Source: Paramacrobiotus metropolitanus
Lineage: Eukaryota > Tardigrada > Eutardigrada > Parachela > Macrobiotidae
DNA: 64,000 nt
Assembly: GCF_019649055.1 (NCBI RefSeq)
Contig: NW_026570278.1
Coordinates: 1 to 64,000 of the forward strand
Direction: 5' to 3'
Notes under the pieces: generated by a model
What the model was told of the DNA's origin: nothing
Database searches by the model: none
Seen by the model: only the letters and a program-made list of their open reading frames with translations
Part shown: in pieces, positions 8,996 through 19,515 of the stretch
Position numbering within the stretch: position 1 is the first letter of the stretch
Layout of the letters: each line of letters opens with the position of its first letter
Program-made: the position numbers and the translations under genes

Positions 8996-11900
8996 TTATC
9001 CTTTCCATCCCCATCGCTCCCGCTGGCCGCGCTCCGCAGCTTTGCGCGCAGCCCAGTCCCCACCTCCCGCAGGGCGGTCGGCAGAACGTCTGTCGGCCAT
9101 CTGCGGGCGGTCGTCATTGCGGTAGCGCGGCTGCCGTAACGCCGCATCGGAACGTGGCGTGCTTAGCCGGCGATCGCCGAAGTCCTGTCCTTGCCGTTCC
9201 GAATTTTCACTACTTTGGAACTGAATAGGCAGGACGAGGTACGTCTCTAACGTCTGACTATCAATGGCATCGTTCTCTTCCAGATTTTTAAACGCCGCGT
9301 CGAATTTTCGCCGCAGTTCCGGGTTGTCTTTGGTTTCCACGGCTTTCTTCACTTCCGCAATCTATCAGCACATGACCAGGCAAATTATTCATTCATAAAT
9401 ACTATTTAATTTGATTTAATTACTATTTAATACCATTTAATGTGATTTAATTACTATTTAATACCATTTAATTTTATTTAATTACCATTTAATACTATTT
9501 AATTTGATTTTTCAGTTTCATTTTACTTCCTTCCACATCTTTTCCAAAACATCCCGAAGAAAATGAAAATAATTCAGAATTTTTTTTTAAGAAAAACTCT
9601 GAACTATTTTCATTTTCTTCGTGATTTTTGGAAAAGATGTGTTTTAGCAAATTTTCACCTTTTAATTCTTAGGATACTATTTAATACCATTTAATTTTAT
9701 TTAATTACCATTTAATACTATTTAATTTGATTTTTCAGTTTCATTTTACTTCCTTCCACATCTTTTCCAAAACATCCCGAAGAAAATGAAAATAATTCAG
9801 AATTTTTTTTTAAGAAAAACTCTGAACTATTTTCATTTTCTTCGTGATTTTTGGAAAAGATGTGTTTTAGCAAATTTTCACCTTTTAATTCTTAGGATGC
9901 TTCGCTGGTAAATTTTCTCGTATTTCCACTGACAAGTTGTTCTGCTAAATTAGTATCATTTAATTTTCAGTTTATTTTTTCCACGTTATAATTATATTCT
10001 CACATTGAAAATGATTATTACGAATTTATTAACTTCCCACAATTTTCATTTTATGATTTTTATCCCAGTTGAAGGCTGCTCTAGTATTCAAATTATTATA
10101 AGCCTTTAATTACAATTATTATTAATTAATTAATCCATATTAATTATATTGATTATTAATTATATTATTAATTAATTATTGTTTAGTTATTATTCCGTAT
10201 TATTAGAATTATTTTCTCACGACGGAAGCAATTCCGGTGGTTTTTATCTGTCAAAGACTCAAAAGTTTTATTTTATTTACGCGCTGGTTTACCACGTAAT
10301 AAATAATCTTACTGGCTATCATTTTCCATGCTGTTATTTTTTCACCTTTTATTTACCGAAGTTCTTGCTGTTTCTCTACAGATACCACATATTCCTATGT
10401 CATTGCTAATTTTTATGTTTATTTTATTACAATGGCAAGATTTTCTACAGTAAACTGATGTTAAAATAGTCCAAACAGCAACCACGTACCACATCACTGA
10501 AAAGGCCGAACCATGTCGGTTTGGACGCACTGTCCCGCACCGTAACCCCGCTGAAAATCGGGAGGACGTCTTCCAACCGATCCAGTTTGGTCAGCGACAG
10601 GACTAATAAATTGCGCAAGGATTTGTGGTTGTGCTGGGATGGATCAAAATTCAGCACCTCCAACGCACCCGCCGCATCGTTCTGCACAAAACCCGGAGAC
10701 AAAAAACGTCAAAGATAATAAAAAAATATAAAATATAAAATTAAAAAATTTCTCAAAATATTTTACAATTAAAAAACAATTAAAATATCTTTTTGCAATT
10801 TAAATTTCGAGTAACACCTTGTTATTTTCAAAACAGCATCTTAGAATTCTTATGCACCACTCGCAAGGACTGTTATATACTTCGGTAATAATTCTCTTTT
10901 TTTAAAAAATCCAAAAATGATGACACTGAATAAACTAGGTTGTGCGAATTAATGATAAATGCAAATTTAATTTTAAAATTTAAAAAGAAATTTTATCCAG
11001 TCTGCTCACATTTTTCAGAGCTAACGCCGCCGCAAACGCCACCGCGCGTCGCATAAGCAGTGCTTGCCGGTCGATGGCGCGTTTGACCAAGTCCATGACG
11101 GTTTTGTGAGCTGCCGGTGTACCCTGCAAACAATAACGTTTTGCCTAATTTTTTCACGTTTTATTTTTCCTTAGTATTATTACGTATTTTTAAAGATAGC
11201 GTTAGAAAATTGTATGAAAAGTGTAAAGTGTAGACCACGCATTCGATGACCAAATCGTTACGCGTAGTAACTGTTAATTCACTATTTCGTATTATAAAAA
11301 CTACTTAACCGAATTCTTTATCTAGCAAAATAAATTATCCACATGCTCGATTTATTACTTTACTGAATTAAACAATTTCTTTCAAAATAAACCAATAGAA
11401 TTAGAATTACGAATATAAAACAATAACAGATATTCCAATACACCAGAAAATAATTTTTTATCATAAAATTTATTTAACCAAATTCCTTATCATACAAAAT
11501 AAATTATCTCATGCTTGATTTATTAATTTATTGAATTATTAATCAATCAATTATTAAACAATTTTTTTAAAAAGAAACCAAAAGAATTAAAATAATAAAT
11601 CAATAACAAATATTCCAGGTTATCAGAAAATAATATTTCATCCTAAACCAAATTATATCATAAAATCATCAGCATTTATGAGAAAATCCAAGAACACAAT
11701 AATATGTAAACTAATGCGACCAGATAACTGAACGTCATTGTTTTTGAATTGAAATCACATAAAAAAATGCGATTCATCAAAGGCCAAAGTATTAACTATT
11801 TTTCGAAATCGTACCAGTTGATAGCCGGCGGCACAGGCCAGCGTCAGGTTGATGCGGAACATAGTCCGGGAATTGCCGATGAAGGGCCGCTCCAGCATGA

Positions 11901-14106
11901 TCTTGTACAGCGTCAGGACGTCGGCGTAGCGCTGGTTTTCGTACAGGAGATCCATGGCTACCGTGTAGGACGTCAGCTGGTCATACACCGGCCTCAATTC
12001 CTGAAGAGAAACAAATTCTTCTACCCCAGCAGATTTTCAAGGTAACTCGCAACTACGGAAAATTACGGCCGAAAAATTGGCAATGATCATTAAAAAAAGA
12101 TTTTAAACAAAAAGTGATTAAATGATTGTTAAAAAATTCAAAAAATAAAATTGTAAGGGCGGGACGCCCCGCCCTCCTGAGTAGCTATTCGCTGTTTCTG
12201 GGGATTTCCACCCCGCACATTGCTGCGCTGTTTTGACGGATCTGCAGCACAGTTGCACTGGCTGCAGGATCCTTCCTCATTAGTCTGGTGTTGCTGCGCC
12301 ACGGTGCGCATTAGATTCGGCAATAAAGCCTCATCCGGGTTCACCGCTGTTCGCTGTCGAGGATACGCGTGGCGCCCATACGGCCCCGCGTTATAAAATA
12401 TAAGTAAAAGCATAAATACTCGTAAAAACAAATAAGAAATGATTAAGAAAATACAAACATTAAAATAAATAAAAAGTGATTTAAATGGTTTAAAAAATCA
12501 AATAAAATATAAGTAAAAACACTAAAACAATGAAAACTTATTTTATGAAAATCCAAATAATAAATTAAATAAGTAAAAAAGATTTAACTGACTAGAAAAA
12601 TCCAAAAAAAATATAAAACTATTAACAAAAACTAAATCAAAAATGATTTACAAAATTCAAATTGATAATAAAATAAATAAAATATAAATGAAAATATAAA
12701 TAAAATTAACCAAGCCAGAAAGCGTAGTCAACAAAAACCCAATTAAAAAATGAAAAACCAGCCAAGTCAAACTGCAAAACAAATTTTCTTAGAAAAAATA
12801 CATAAACTTAGTTGTTTAATTTACCAGTCCAATTTTTTCCGCTTGCATTAATTTGCGTTTTAGGACAACTTACGGGATCTTGAATGGCGGCCAGGGCTTC
12901 ATCGGGTTTATTGAGATGGTGGTAGAGGCGCATGATAACCGGTCCGAAAGCGAAGGCGGCGAAGCGCTTATCCGTGTGCTGCTTCGAATATCTTCACAAC
13001 AAAATCCGTGACACATAAATGATAAAATAAATTCAAATTCAAAAATAAATTCAATTACCCACAAATTAAATTACAAACCAAATTAAAAATTAAATTACCA
13101 AATAAAATGAATTACAAAATAATTTAGAATTAATTACAATCCAATAAATAGAAATAAATTATCACAATCTCACGCGAAAAAGGGGGACAGCATACTTTTT
13201 CAGCATTTTCTTTAGCGTTTGCAAATCCTTCTCGTCCTCCGCCACATAGCACATCTTCCTCAGATCCTCGGTTAAGATGAGTGGTGCCGAGTTGCCGCTC
13301 AGATATCCGTCCAGTTTCTGCTTGAAACGCTCTACACCCGCCAAATTCCAATATTAGCGAACCAAGATTTACTCATGGCTGAATTTTTTACAATTAAAAA
13401 TCTCCCAGTTACTCAGTAAAATCCCTGTTCAAAACGTGGGAATTCGGAGTTTCTCAACATTTACTTAAGTGCATTTCAAGATACATTAGCAGCCAGAATT
13501 CTGTAACTCCTGGTCGTAAATTTCGAATTTTCAGCAAAGTTCGAAAGAAAACCAGTAAGTAATTTTCAGTTAAATTTTGCGGAATCAAATTCAAAAACAA
13601 ATCAAATTCTTCAAGCAAAACTGTCTGAATTTTTTGTAATTAAAATTTGACAAAACCAAAAACTCAATAAAAATATAGTCAATTCAATAAAAAGTAAATT
13701 GAAAGTTGACTTATTATTTTCCCCAATTCATCGAATTTTTTACGGTAAATTGTACTAGTAAGTAATTTTTTATTTTTTCAGCAACACAATGTGCAAAATC
13801 TAAGGATTTTTTCCCCAAATTCACCGAACGTTTTCCGTCAAATTGCACGAGTAAACTTTAACTTTTTCATGCACCACAGTACTACCTGCAAAATTTACTG
13901 AATTTGAATAATTACTCCTTGACTGAGAGGGAAATTAACTCCATTCTGATCCGCATTTCACGGACCAGTTAGGGAGTGCGTACCCACAAGCTAAAGAAGC
14001 GACGAACCTTTCATGGTGCCCATTTGCTCCGTGGTCTTCTCGCGCACATCCACGTACTCCGTCAGACCCATGGCTTTCTGGCTGAAGAGCAGCTGGCACG
14101 CTGACA
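8996..14106 (-). CDS. PTCD2: PTCD2-like mitochondrial pentatricopeptide-repeat protein, seven exons seen
   Basis: Minus-strand exons with canonical splice sites and consistent phase are 14106-14008, 13331-13196, 12991-12874, 12000-11815, 11123-11010, 10681-10490 and 9361-8996 (stop). The joined protein follows the layout I know for animal PTCD2, a mitochondrial RNA-binding PPR protein involved in cytochrome b transcript processing. It has F-K-Q-K-L near the N-terminus, the segment K-K-Y ... F-G-P-V-I-M-R-L, a PPR-like helix pair around Y-T-V-A-M-D-L-L-Y-E-N, the conserved R-R-A-V-A-F-A-A-A-L-A-L-K-N block, and a C-terminal R-R-K-F-D-A-A-F segment. The last exon adds a basic, disordered tail of about 70 residues. 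The true start codon and targeting peptide are not resolved; the first exon shown is open upstream and an earlier exon may exist. Confidence 0.8.
9452..9897. repeat. tandem duplication (223 bp x2), each copy holding a long imperfect hairpin
   Basis: Inside the last PTCD2 intron two adjacent copies (about 9452-9674 and 9675-9897) are almost identical at a spacing of 223 bp. Within each copy, CACATCTTTTCCAAAA and CGAAGAAAATGAAAATA at the left are mirrored by their reverse complements at the right, giving an imperfect stem of about 45 bp. The flanks are short ATTTAATAC repeats. It resembles a tandemly duplicated miniature inverted-repeat element. Confidence 0.8.
12152..12392. mobile_element. short dispersed GC-rich element, copy 1 (MITE-like)
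   Basis: A 241 bp GC-rich block sits in an AT-rich PTCD2 intron and is nearly identical to 35424-35656. It opens with TGTAAGGGCGGGACG, forming a GGGCGGG/CCCGCCC hairpin, and closes with CCCCGCGTT. The flanks are AATAAAAT and TATAAAAT, a probable 8 bp target-site duplication with one mismatch. The terminal inverted repeats are poor. It has an 8 bp internal difference from copy 2. It encodes no protein, though a frame stays open through it. Confidence 0.7.
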
Positions 14107-14177
14107 CTGCAGAGAGGAAAACTTCTGATTATGCATGCGCACTGCAACACGATAAGGGCGCAACTGGATGAGCAACC

Positions 14178-14360
14178 CACCGGAGAAATTCCGCGGCGCC
14201 GTCGTCAGGATGCTGTTTGCGGTTGAGTTCCCGCAACAACCATGGGACAGTGATCGCCAAGTCGCTCCGATCCACCGCGCGTTCATCGTCCGGTTGACTG
14301 GAGCAGAACAGGAAAACTATGCGGTAAAAATGCAGCGGCTCGATGTATTCCAGAATGTTC
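14178..14360 (-). other. exon-like open segment upstream of PTCD2, identity unknown
   Basis: On the minus strand, after a plausible acceptor (TTTCCTACAG), about 60 codons stay open with strongly coding-like composition. The segment includes I-E-P-L-H-F-Y-R and W-L-L-R-E-L-N, then a plausible GT donor at the Arg codon. The phase does not join cleanly to the 14106 exon, so it may be an alternative upstream exon of PTCD2 or part of another gene. The plus strand is also open here (14168-14365), and I cannot exclude that reading. No family recognised. Confidence 0.35.
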
Positions 14361-15069
14361 TGTAGGAAATTAAACTGTAAAGCGAAAAGCTCACAAAATT
14401 CCCAAACCTACGAAAATAGAAATTAAAAAAGGCAAAATGCTGCAACTTGCGGTGTTCATGGCAGCCGCCCATGAGGGCGGTTGGATGCAATGTGTGTCTG
14501 CCGCCCTGTTTGTGGCGGAAGCGAAACTGTACTGTACTGTGCTGGTCATACCGCTAAAATTGTTCTGATAAAGACTTCACCCGTTTTGAAAGTAAAAATT
14601 AGACTACAGTAACATGACTTCATCAGAGTACCACGAACTTCCAAAAAGTAGAAGAATTTGAATTTGGGCTTTCGTACTTTAAAAACAGTTTTTACCAATA
14701 TTACGCGATGCAGTTTCCGCTTTTCCGAAAGAAACAAGTATTACTGTCTCTTATATTTTGTGCCGGTTATGAACGGTCAAATTATGTATTACAAGTTTTG
14801 GTTAATTATTATTACAAATGTTGGCCGCGCTTTTAATGATAGCAACTAAACTCGTATCCAAATAAGTTCAAGAATATATGACCTCTGTACTTTTGACAGT
14901 ACTTTTTTACGTGTATTCAAATGATATCCGCATATTAAGACATAAAAATGGGATTTGAATCATTTGATTTGGATCATTTGGATTTTAATCAATTAAACCG
15001 CTTTTTATTTTTTTATTATTTGGTTTTTTTAAATCATTTTGTAGTTGTATTTATGCTTGTGCTTTTATT
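14361..15069. other. AT-rich intergenic stretch
   Basis: No convincing gene. Short ORFs on both strands (14546-14849) lack recognisable features. Confidence 0.4.
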
Positions 15070-15345
15070 ATAAGAATTTTTTAAATCCATTTAATCACTT
15101 TTTATTTGAATCCATTTTTTAACAATCATTGCCAATTTTTTCCGGATAATTGTCCGTAGTTACCTTGAAAACCTGCTGGGGTTGAAGAATTTGTTTCTCT
15201 TCAGGAATTGAGGCCGGTGTATGACCAACTGACGTCCTACACGGTAGCCATGGATCTCCTGTACGAAAACCAGCGCTACGCCGACGTCCTGACGCTGTAC
15301 AAGATCATGCTGGAGCGGCCCTTCATCGGCAATTCCCGCACCATG
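15070..15345 (+). repeat. inverted partial duplication of PTCD2 exon 4 and its upstream intron
   Basis: The plus strand here repeats, with few changes, the minus-strand sequence of about 12140-11870. It holds the intron end, the TTCTCTTCAG acceptor and the first 50 or so codons of the exon that starts at 12000. Similarity stops abruptly at about 15345, after the Met-Phe codons, and the frame then runs into unrelated sequence. It is a gene fragment, not a functional exon: there is no donor site and no neighbouring exons. It sits about 3 kb from its source in opposite orientation. Confidence 0.9.
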
Positions 15346-16232
15346 TTTTATATGGTTATAAAACAAGTTTTAAAGATTTTGTTCGAAGAGTGGTCATAGT
15401 TTTTTGTTCTAAGAAAAAGGTGCTTAGAACAGCTTGCGATCATACTGTTAACACATTTTTTGATTAGAACTGTTTTAAAGGCTTCGAACACGAAGTACGA
15501 CCGGGGCACAATGCTAGACTGTGCTGGCCAGCTGTCTTGTTCATGGTGCGAGTGCTGCGCATCCTGTTGTAAGTCCTGGCCAGGCTGGCCTCATCGGGTC
15601 ACGGATTGTCTTGGCTGAGCCGGAATGTTTATCTAACACCCATGCGCCAGTGGTCAATGGTGATGAGCACGAAAACAGGGCAATAAATTCCATTGTTCTA
15701 CGCTGATCATTCGAGACTGTGCGCATGTAGTAATATGTCTTATGCAAATAATTGCAGTCGCTTATATAGCTTCGTAGGGGTTTGTACTGCTTGTGCTCAC
15801 CAGGCTTCCCGTCACCAGAACAGAGATATTCCTCTTCTGCGCGGTGATGAAAGCCGTGGCAAAAACTTCAGACCTGTGATTGTTTTTAGCGTCTGTAATT
15901 TTACACAATTTTTTACTATAGACGTAAATTACATCGGCGGGGAGAGAAATGATTTCTCTATCGGTTTCTGTGTAATATAAAATGGGCATATTTGAGTGGA
16001 AACTCACCTTAAGTAACTATGATCGTACAGTCATGCAATAAGATTAATTACGTTCAGTCGCTCGCGACAGTTTTTGTTTGTGTTCAGAAAATTGCGAGCG
16101 GACAGGGTACAAGACTCAAAACTGCACTGCGACAGAGCCAACGTGGCAAAATGCATACGAAGTCGTAGCGCCTGGGTCGGAGCGGTGCACCCGTTGGCTA
16201 TCATTTTTATGAACACAAAACCTTTATCACCT
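15346..16232. other. intergenic, nothing recognised
   Basis: Short ORFs on both strands (15521-15747, 15693-16007) have no features that I recognise. Confidence 0.4.
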
Positions 16233-17051
16233 CTAATTAGGCCACACTTCCACTTTAAAAACTTCCCGCTCATTATTCCCCATCGTGGCCAAAACTTGCA
16301 ATCCGTACCCGCTAACATCGATCCTCCCGCCGGCATCGGCGCGTCGCACGCGCTTCGACCAGTGACAGGAACGCGGACCACCCGATCCATCGCGATACGA
16401 AAAGCAGTCTTTGAAGGTGTCCTTCAGACTCCGATCGCTCTCACAGCTCCCCCCGGAGTCTGCTTGTGTAAGCATAATTCCGTAGCGGTTAGACCCCGAG
16501 TGCCAGATGACGCCCCAGGCAATATAGATGCACACTGCCCGTCCGTACCCATCGAACCGGTAGCGCAGCACCCCGCTCGTGCCTTCCGCGCGGTGCCAGT
16601 ACTTGGAGAATCCACAAGCTTCCTGTTGTCCGGGTCGAATGGTGGGTTGTGGAATGATACGGTTTCTGCCGTAATACGCGTAGAAATCCTCGTAATGCAG
16701 CGAACGCTGACGGATGGCTCGGGTCATGGCCAAGGAAAGGTCCGTCACATTAGGCGCCAAATCAATGCACGGATACACTTCGCACGTCGACGGAGGAGCA
16801 AAGTGATTCTGGATTACGATGACAACATTCCGCCAGCAGTCCATGTCACCGAATGTCTGCAGATCTGCTATGGTTTTCTGCATGAGTGAACCGCCGTTTA
16901 TTATGCCGTTCACGGCGGAGAATGTGGTTCCCCATGATATGCCTGCTGTGGTCAAAGGGACGGCCAGAGATGAGATCAGAATTATCGTCCATTCGGTCGG
17001 CATCGTTGTAACAAGGAAGAGTCGAATTATCCAATCATCACACTTAGCCAA
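16233..17051 (-). CDS. unrecognised protein, probably secreted, Cys-containing
   Basis: A 272-codon uninterrupted minus-strand frame. The start is more likely the internal Met at about 17003, because that Met is followed by T-E-W-T-I-I-L-I-S-S-L-A-V-P-L, a reasonable signal peptide. The rest has about ten cysteines (including C-E-V-Y-P-C), several Trp and Gly-rich strands near the C-terminus, and looks like a folded extracellular protein. I recognise no domain. The frame runs without introns, unlike its neighbours, so it may be a single-exon gene or one large exon. The overlapping plus-strand frame (16074-16889) is also open but less protein-like. Confidence 0.5.
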   Translation of the reverse strand: MAKCDDWIIRLFLVTTMPTEWTIILISSLAVPLTTAGISWGTTFSAVNGIINGGSLMQKTIADLQTFGDMDCWRNVVIVIQNHFAPPSTCEVYPCIDLAPNVTDLSLAMTRAIRQRSLHYEDFYAYYGRNRIIPQPTIRPGQQEACGFSKYWHRAEGTSGVLRYRFDGYGRAVCIYIAWGVIWHSGSNRYGIMLTQADSGGSCESDRSLKDTFKDCFSYRDGSGGPRSCHWSKRVRRADAGGRIDVSGYGLQVLATMGNNEREVFKVEVWPN

Positions 17052-17277
17052 CGGATTTTAACCTTCGGTTGTACAACTATTAGCCAACAATATCCCCAGC
17101 AAAGTACTGTATTTACTATGGTAAAACTTATTCTACGAGCACGTCCGCTCTTCTCACATAAAACAGTCGAGATAGGATCTAAAACACCGCTTGATCTTGT
17201 GCATGTGTTGATGTGCATAGTCCAGGCGCGGTGCGATCTACCGTACTCTGTACATCGATTTCCCTGGCAGACAGAGT

Positions 17278-17337
17278 GCGTAAGCTGTAAACTGTAACTT
17301 AATTTCGGCGTAAGCTGTAAACTGTAACTTAATTTCG
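17278..17337. repeat. tandem direct repeat, 30 bp unit x2
   Basis: TAAGCTGTAAACTGTAACTT followed by AATTTCG occurs twice, at 17281 and 17311. Confidence 0.85.
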
Positions 17338-17436
17338 TCTCGTGTGCGCACTTCTGTAGCTTTACAGAATAACACAAGCTTGGCAGAACAGTACAATCAT
17401 TTACTACAATAATTAATATTTGAAATCTGTTGCAGC

Positions 17437-17690
17437 TATGTCGGATCAAGTCCTAAATTCATTAAAAGAAAAACATCCACCCGCTCCTACAGACCTCAAT
17501 TTTCCTTCACCGCCCCCGGCTGGATACCCTCAGGGCCTCAAGAATTCTTAACAGAGGAAGTACATGCTGTCATGAAATCTTTCCCCGCTGGCTCTGCTGC
17601 TGGGCCAGACGGATTGAGAGCTCAGCACTTGAAGGAATTGATTGTAGTGCCTGGCGAATGCGGCGAATCGCTCTTAAGTACTTGTCCTCA
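17437..17690 (+). pseudogene. non-LTR-type reverse transcriptase fragment (N-terminal palm region)
   Basis: Two adjacent frames give L-K-E-K-H-P-P-A-P and, after a shift near 17540, S-F-P-A-G-S-A-A-G-P-D-G-L-R followed by Q-H-L. The P-A-G-S-x-G-P-D-G-L-R-x-Q-H-L block is typical of the region just before the catalytic motifs in a widespread invertebrate retroelement reverse transcriptase. The frame ends soon after, and no catalytic YxDD follows, so it is a short dead fragment. The C-terminal part of the same kind of protein occurs at 36.3-37.0 kb. Confidence 0.7.
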
Positions 17691-17699
17691 CAAAATTGG

Positions 17700-18357
17700 A
17701 GAATCATATTGTTTATGGCTCTATTCCTGACAGTGCATGTTCCCGCCAGGAACTATGTAAATCACATTCAGCCACCGGAATCGCCCAATCCGGTTACCCA
17801 GGCTGCGCCTCTTCCGGTGAAAATCAATAAACACCTCTGCCATCAGATCCGGTGTTAACGAACGGTATGCTTCGAATTCGCAGGTGGGAAGTAGCAGTCG
17901 ATTGGGGCCATTCCACCGTATGCACGCCGCTAGTCTGTCGCATCCTGAGTCGCTTCCGCCGCCGGTCCGCATGCCTCTTCCATGGTCGGGAGGGATTGAG
18001 CCCACTGCCCAACACGCCAACATGCCGGTGATTTATTTCTCTCCGCCAGCTGGTCCTTCCAATTCGAATGGTGCATTTGACACTGGTAATCATGCGGAAT
18101 TGATGCCGGGCTTCATGCAGATGGGTATGCCCATGCCGCCCTTTCAACAAACAGTTTTCACCTTTCGTCGTCTTCTGTGCCTGATGCGTCGCTTCCGGGG
18201 ATGCGGATCACGGATTCCGGACGGGCTACGTATCAACAGTTGGCGTAAACCAAAGTTGACTTATTTGATACAAATTCGGTTCCTTTTTGCACTACTTTTC
18301 TGTGGTTTTTTATGCGTTCTGTTTTTCCACGTGAATACGCGGTTTTGTTGTTGTTAA
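17700..18357 (+). other. open Pro/Met-rich segment, gene status uncertain
   Basis: A plus-strand frame from 17884 (157 codons) follows a possible acceptor (TTCGCAG at about 17882). It is rich in Pro, Met, His and Ser, as in disordered regions of nuclear regulators, then degenerates into hydrophobic, Cys-ending sequence. An upstream frame at 17713-17858 contains P-P-E-S-P-N-P. The minus strand is open too (18150-17721). I do not recognise it and cannot choose the strand with confidence. Confidence 0.25.
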
Positions 18358-18857
18358 GTTTGTACGTTGGAATCGCATGCCTTTGAAATTTGAAGTACTG
18401 TACTAAGTGTACTTATTGTTGCGACCAAGTGCGATTGTGGGCTGGCTTTTTGCCAAAAAATTCTCAAAAGCAACTTTATATTTTTATATTATTTAGTGCA
18501 CTGTTTACTGCAGGGTGCTGTACAGACTACAGTGGTTGCCGAGTACGTATTACACAGCTCTGTAGTTGTTAAGTACGTTCTTTGCGTCGGTTGTTTATAT
18601 TTTACATACACAAGATTTCCCGTAATGGATCCGCACCAAATCGATAACTTTGATAAGGTATAGAATTTCAACAGCAAATTAAAATGTAAAACTATCACTG
18701 AACAGCAAAGTCATATTATTATTGTTATTATGTTAGTTACTTGTTAATACTCGTATTATGTTGCGCGAAGCAAATTCTCGTACAACATTGATCATGGTTG
18801 TTTTTTAGCGTTCAAATGTTTATCATTTTATTGGTGTGTACCAGCGCTGTCTTTTTA

Positions 18858-19021
18858 GGGTGGGTCTCACATTCGAAGCGAATCTAGTTGCGATACAGCA
18901 ACTCCACCTCGCGAGGTGGCTTCGCGTACCGTATCTGTAGGCCTGGCCCCTGCGTACAGCCACCTCGTGCGGTTGAGCAACCGTACCATAGCGAGATTCG
19001 CTTTGAATGTGAGACCCACCC
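18858..19021. mobile_element. MITE with 26-bp terminal inverted repeats and TTA target duplication
   Basis: A 164 bp element. It begins GGGTGGGTCTCACATTCGAA and ends with the reverse complement (one mismatch over about 26 bp). It is flanked on both sides by TTA (18855-18857 and 19022-19024). G-rich termini with a 3 bp TWA duplication are the hallmark of PIF/Harbinger elements. No coding capacity. Confidence 0.85.
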
Positions 19022-19515
19022 TTATTCTACGAAGTGGCATATAAATTGCCGAATAAATTTTTTTTTGTTGTGTGTGTGCAGTTTATAGGTCGTATTTTCG
19101 GCCAGCGCATAGCGGCTGTACGTATGCACTGCGTATTGTTTACTCGTGCACAATTCATTATGCAGATTTTAAAAGAGTTTATATACACGTGAAGATGACA
19201 TCGACTGGTATGCAACAATTACTGCTTCCTTGTTAATCACTTACTAGTCTCGCATTTCAGATTTAGCCTACAACACTCAATTCCTGAAGCAGAGAATCAG
19301 TATTGCTTTAGTGCGATGTGGCGTTCAGGAAACGTTTTGTATCAGTAAGAGAATGGATGAAGTGTACTGTGTGTTGAAACGATGCGAACTGCGTACAGTG
19401 TAATTTTGAGTTTACCAATGTTAATTTGAATAACTCAATAAAAAAAACCCTCGACAATCGCAATAAAGTGATATGCAGCTGTAGTGTTAATGCGCCGAGT
19501 TCCAGCTTCGAATGG
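19022..19515. other. 3' flank of the four-transmembrane gene
   Basis: It probably includes the 3' untranslated region of the minus-strand gene ending at 19516. There is no other gene evident. Confidence 0.4.

Noticed and set aside
14168-14365. Plus-strand 65-codon ORF starting M-S-N-P-P as a gene
   Set aside because: The opposite strand has flanking splice signals and better codon composition. Neither is certain, so only the minus reading is listed, at low confidence.
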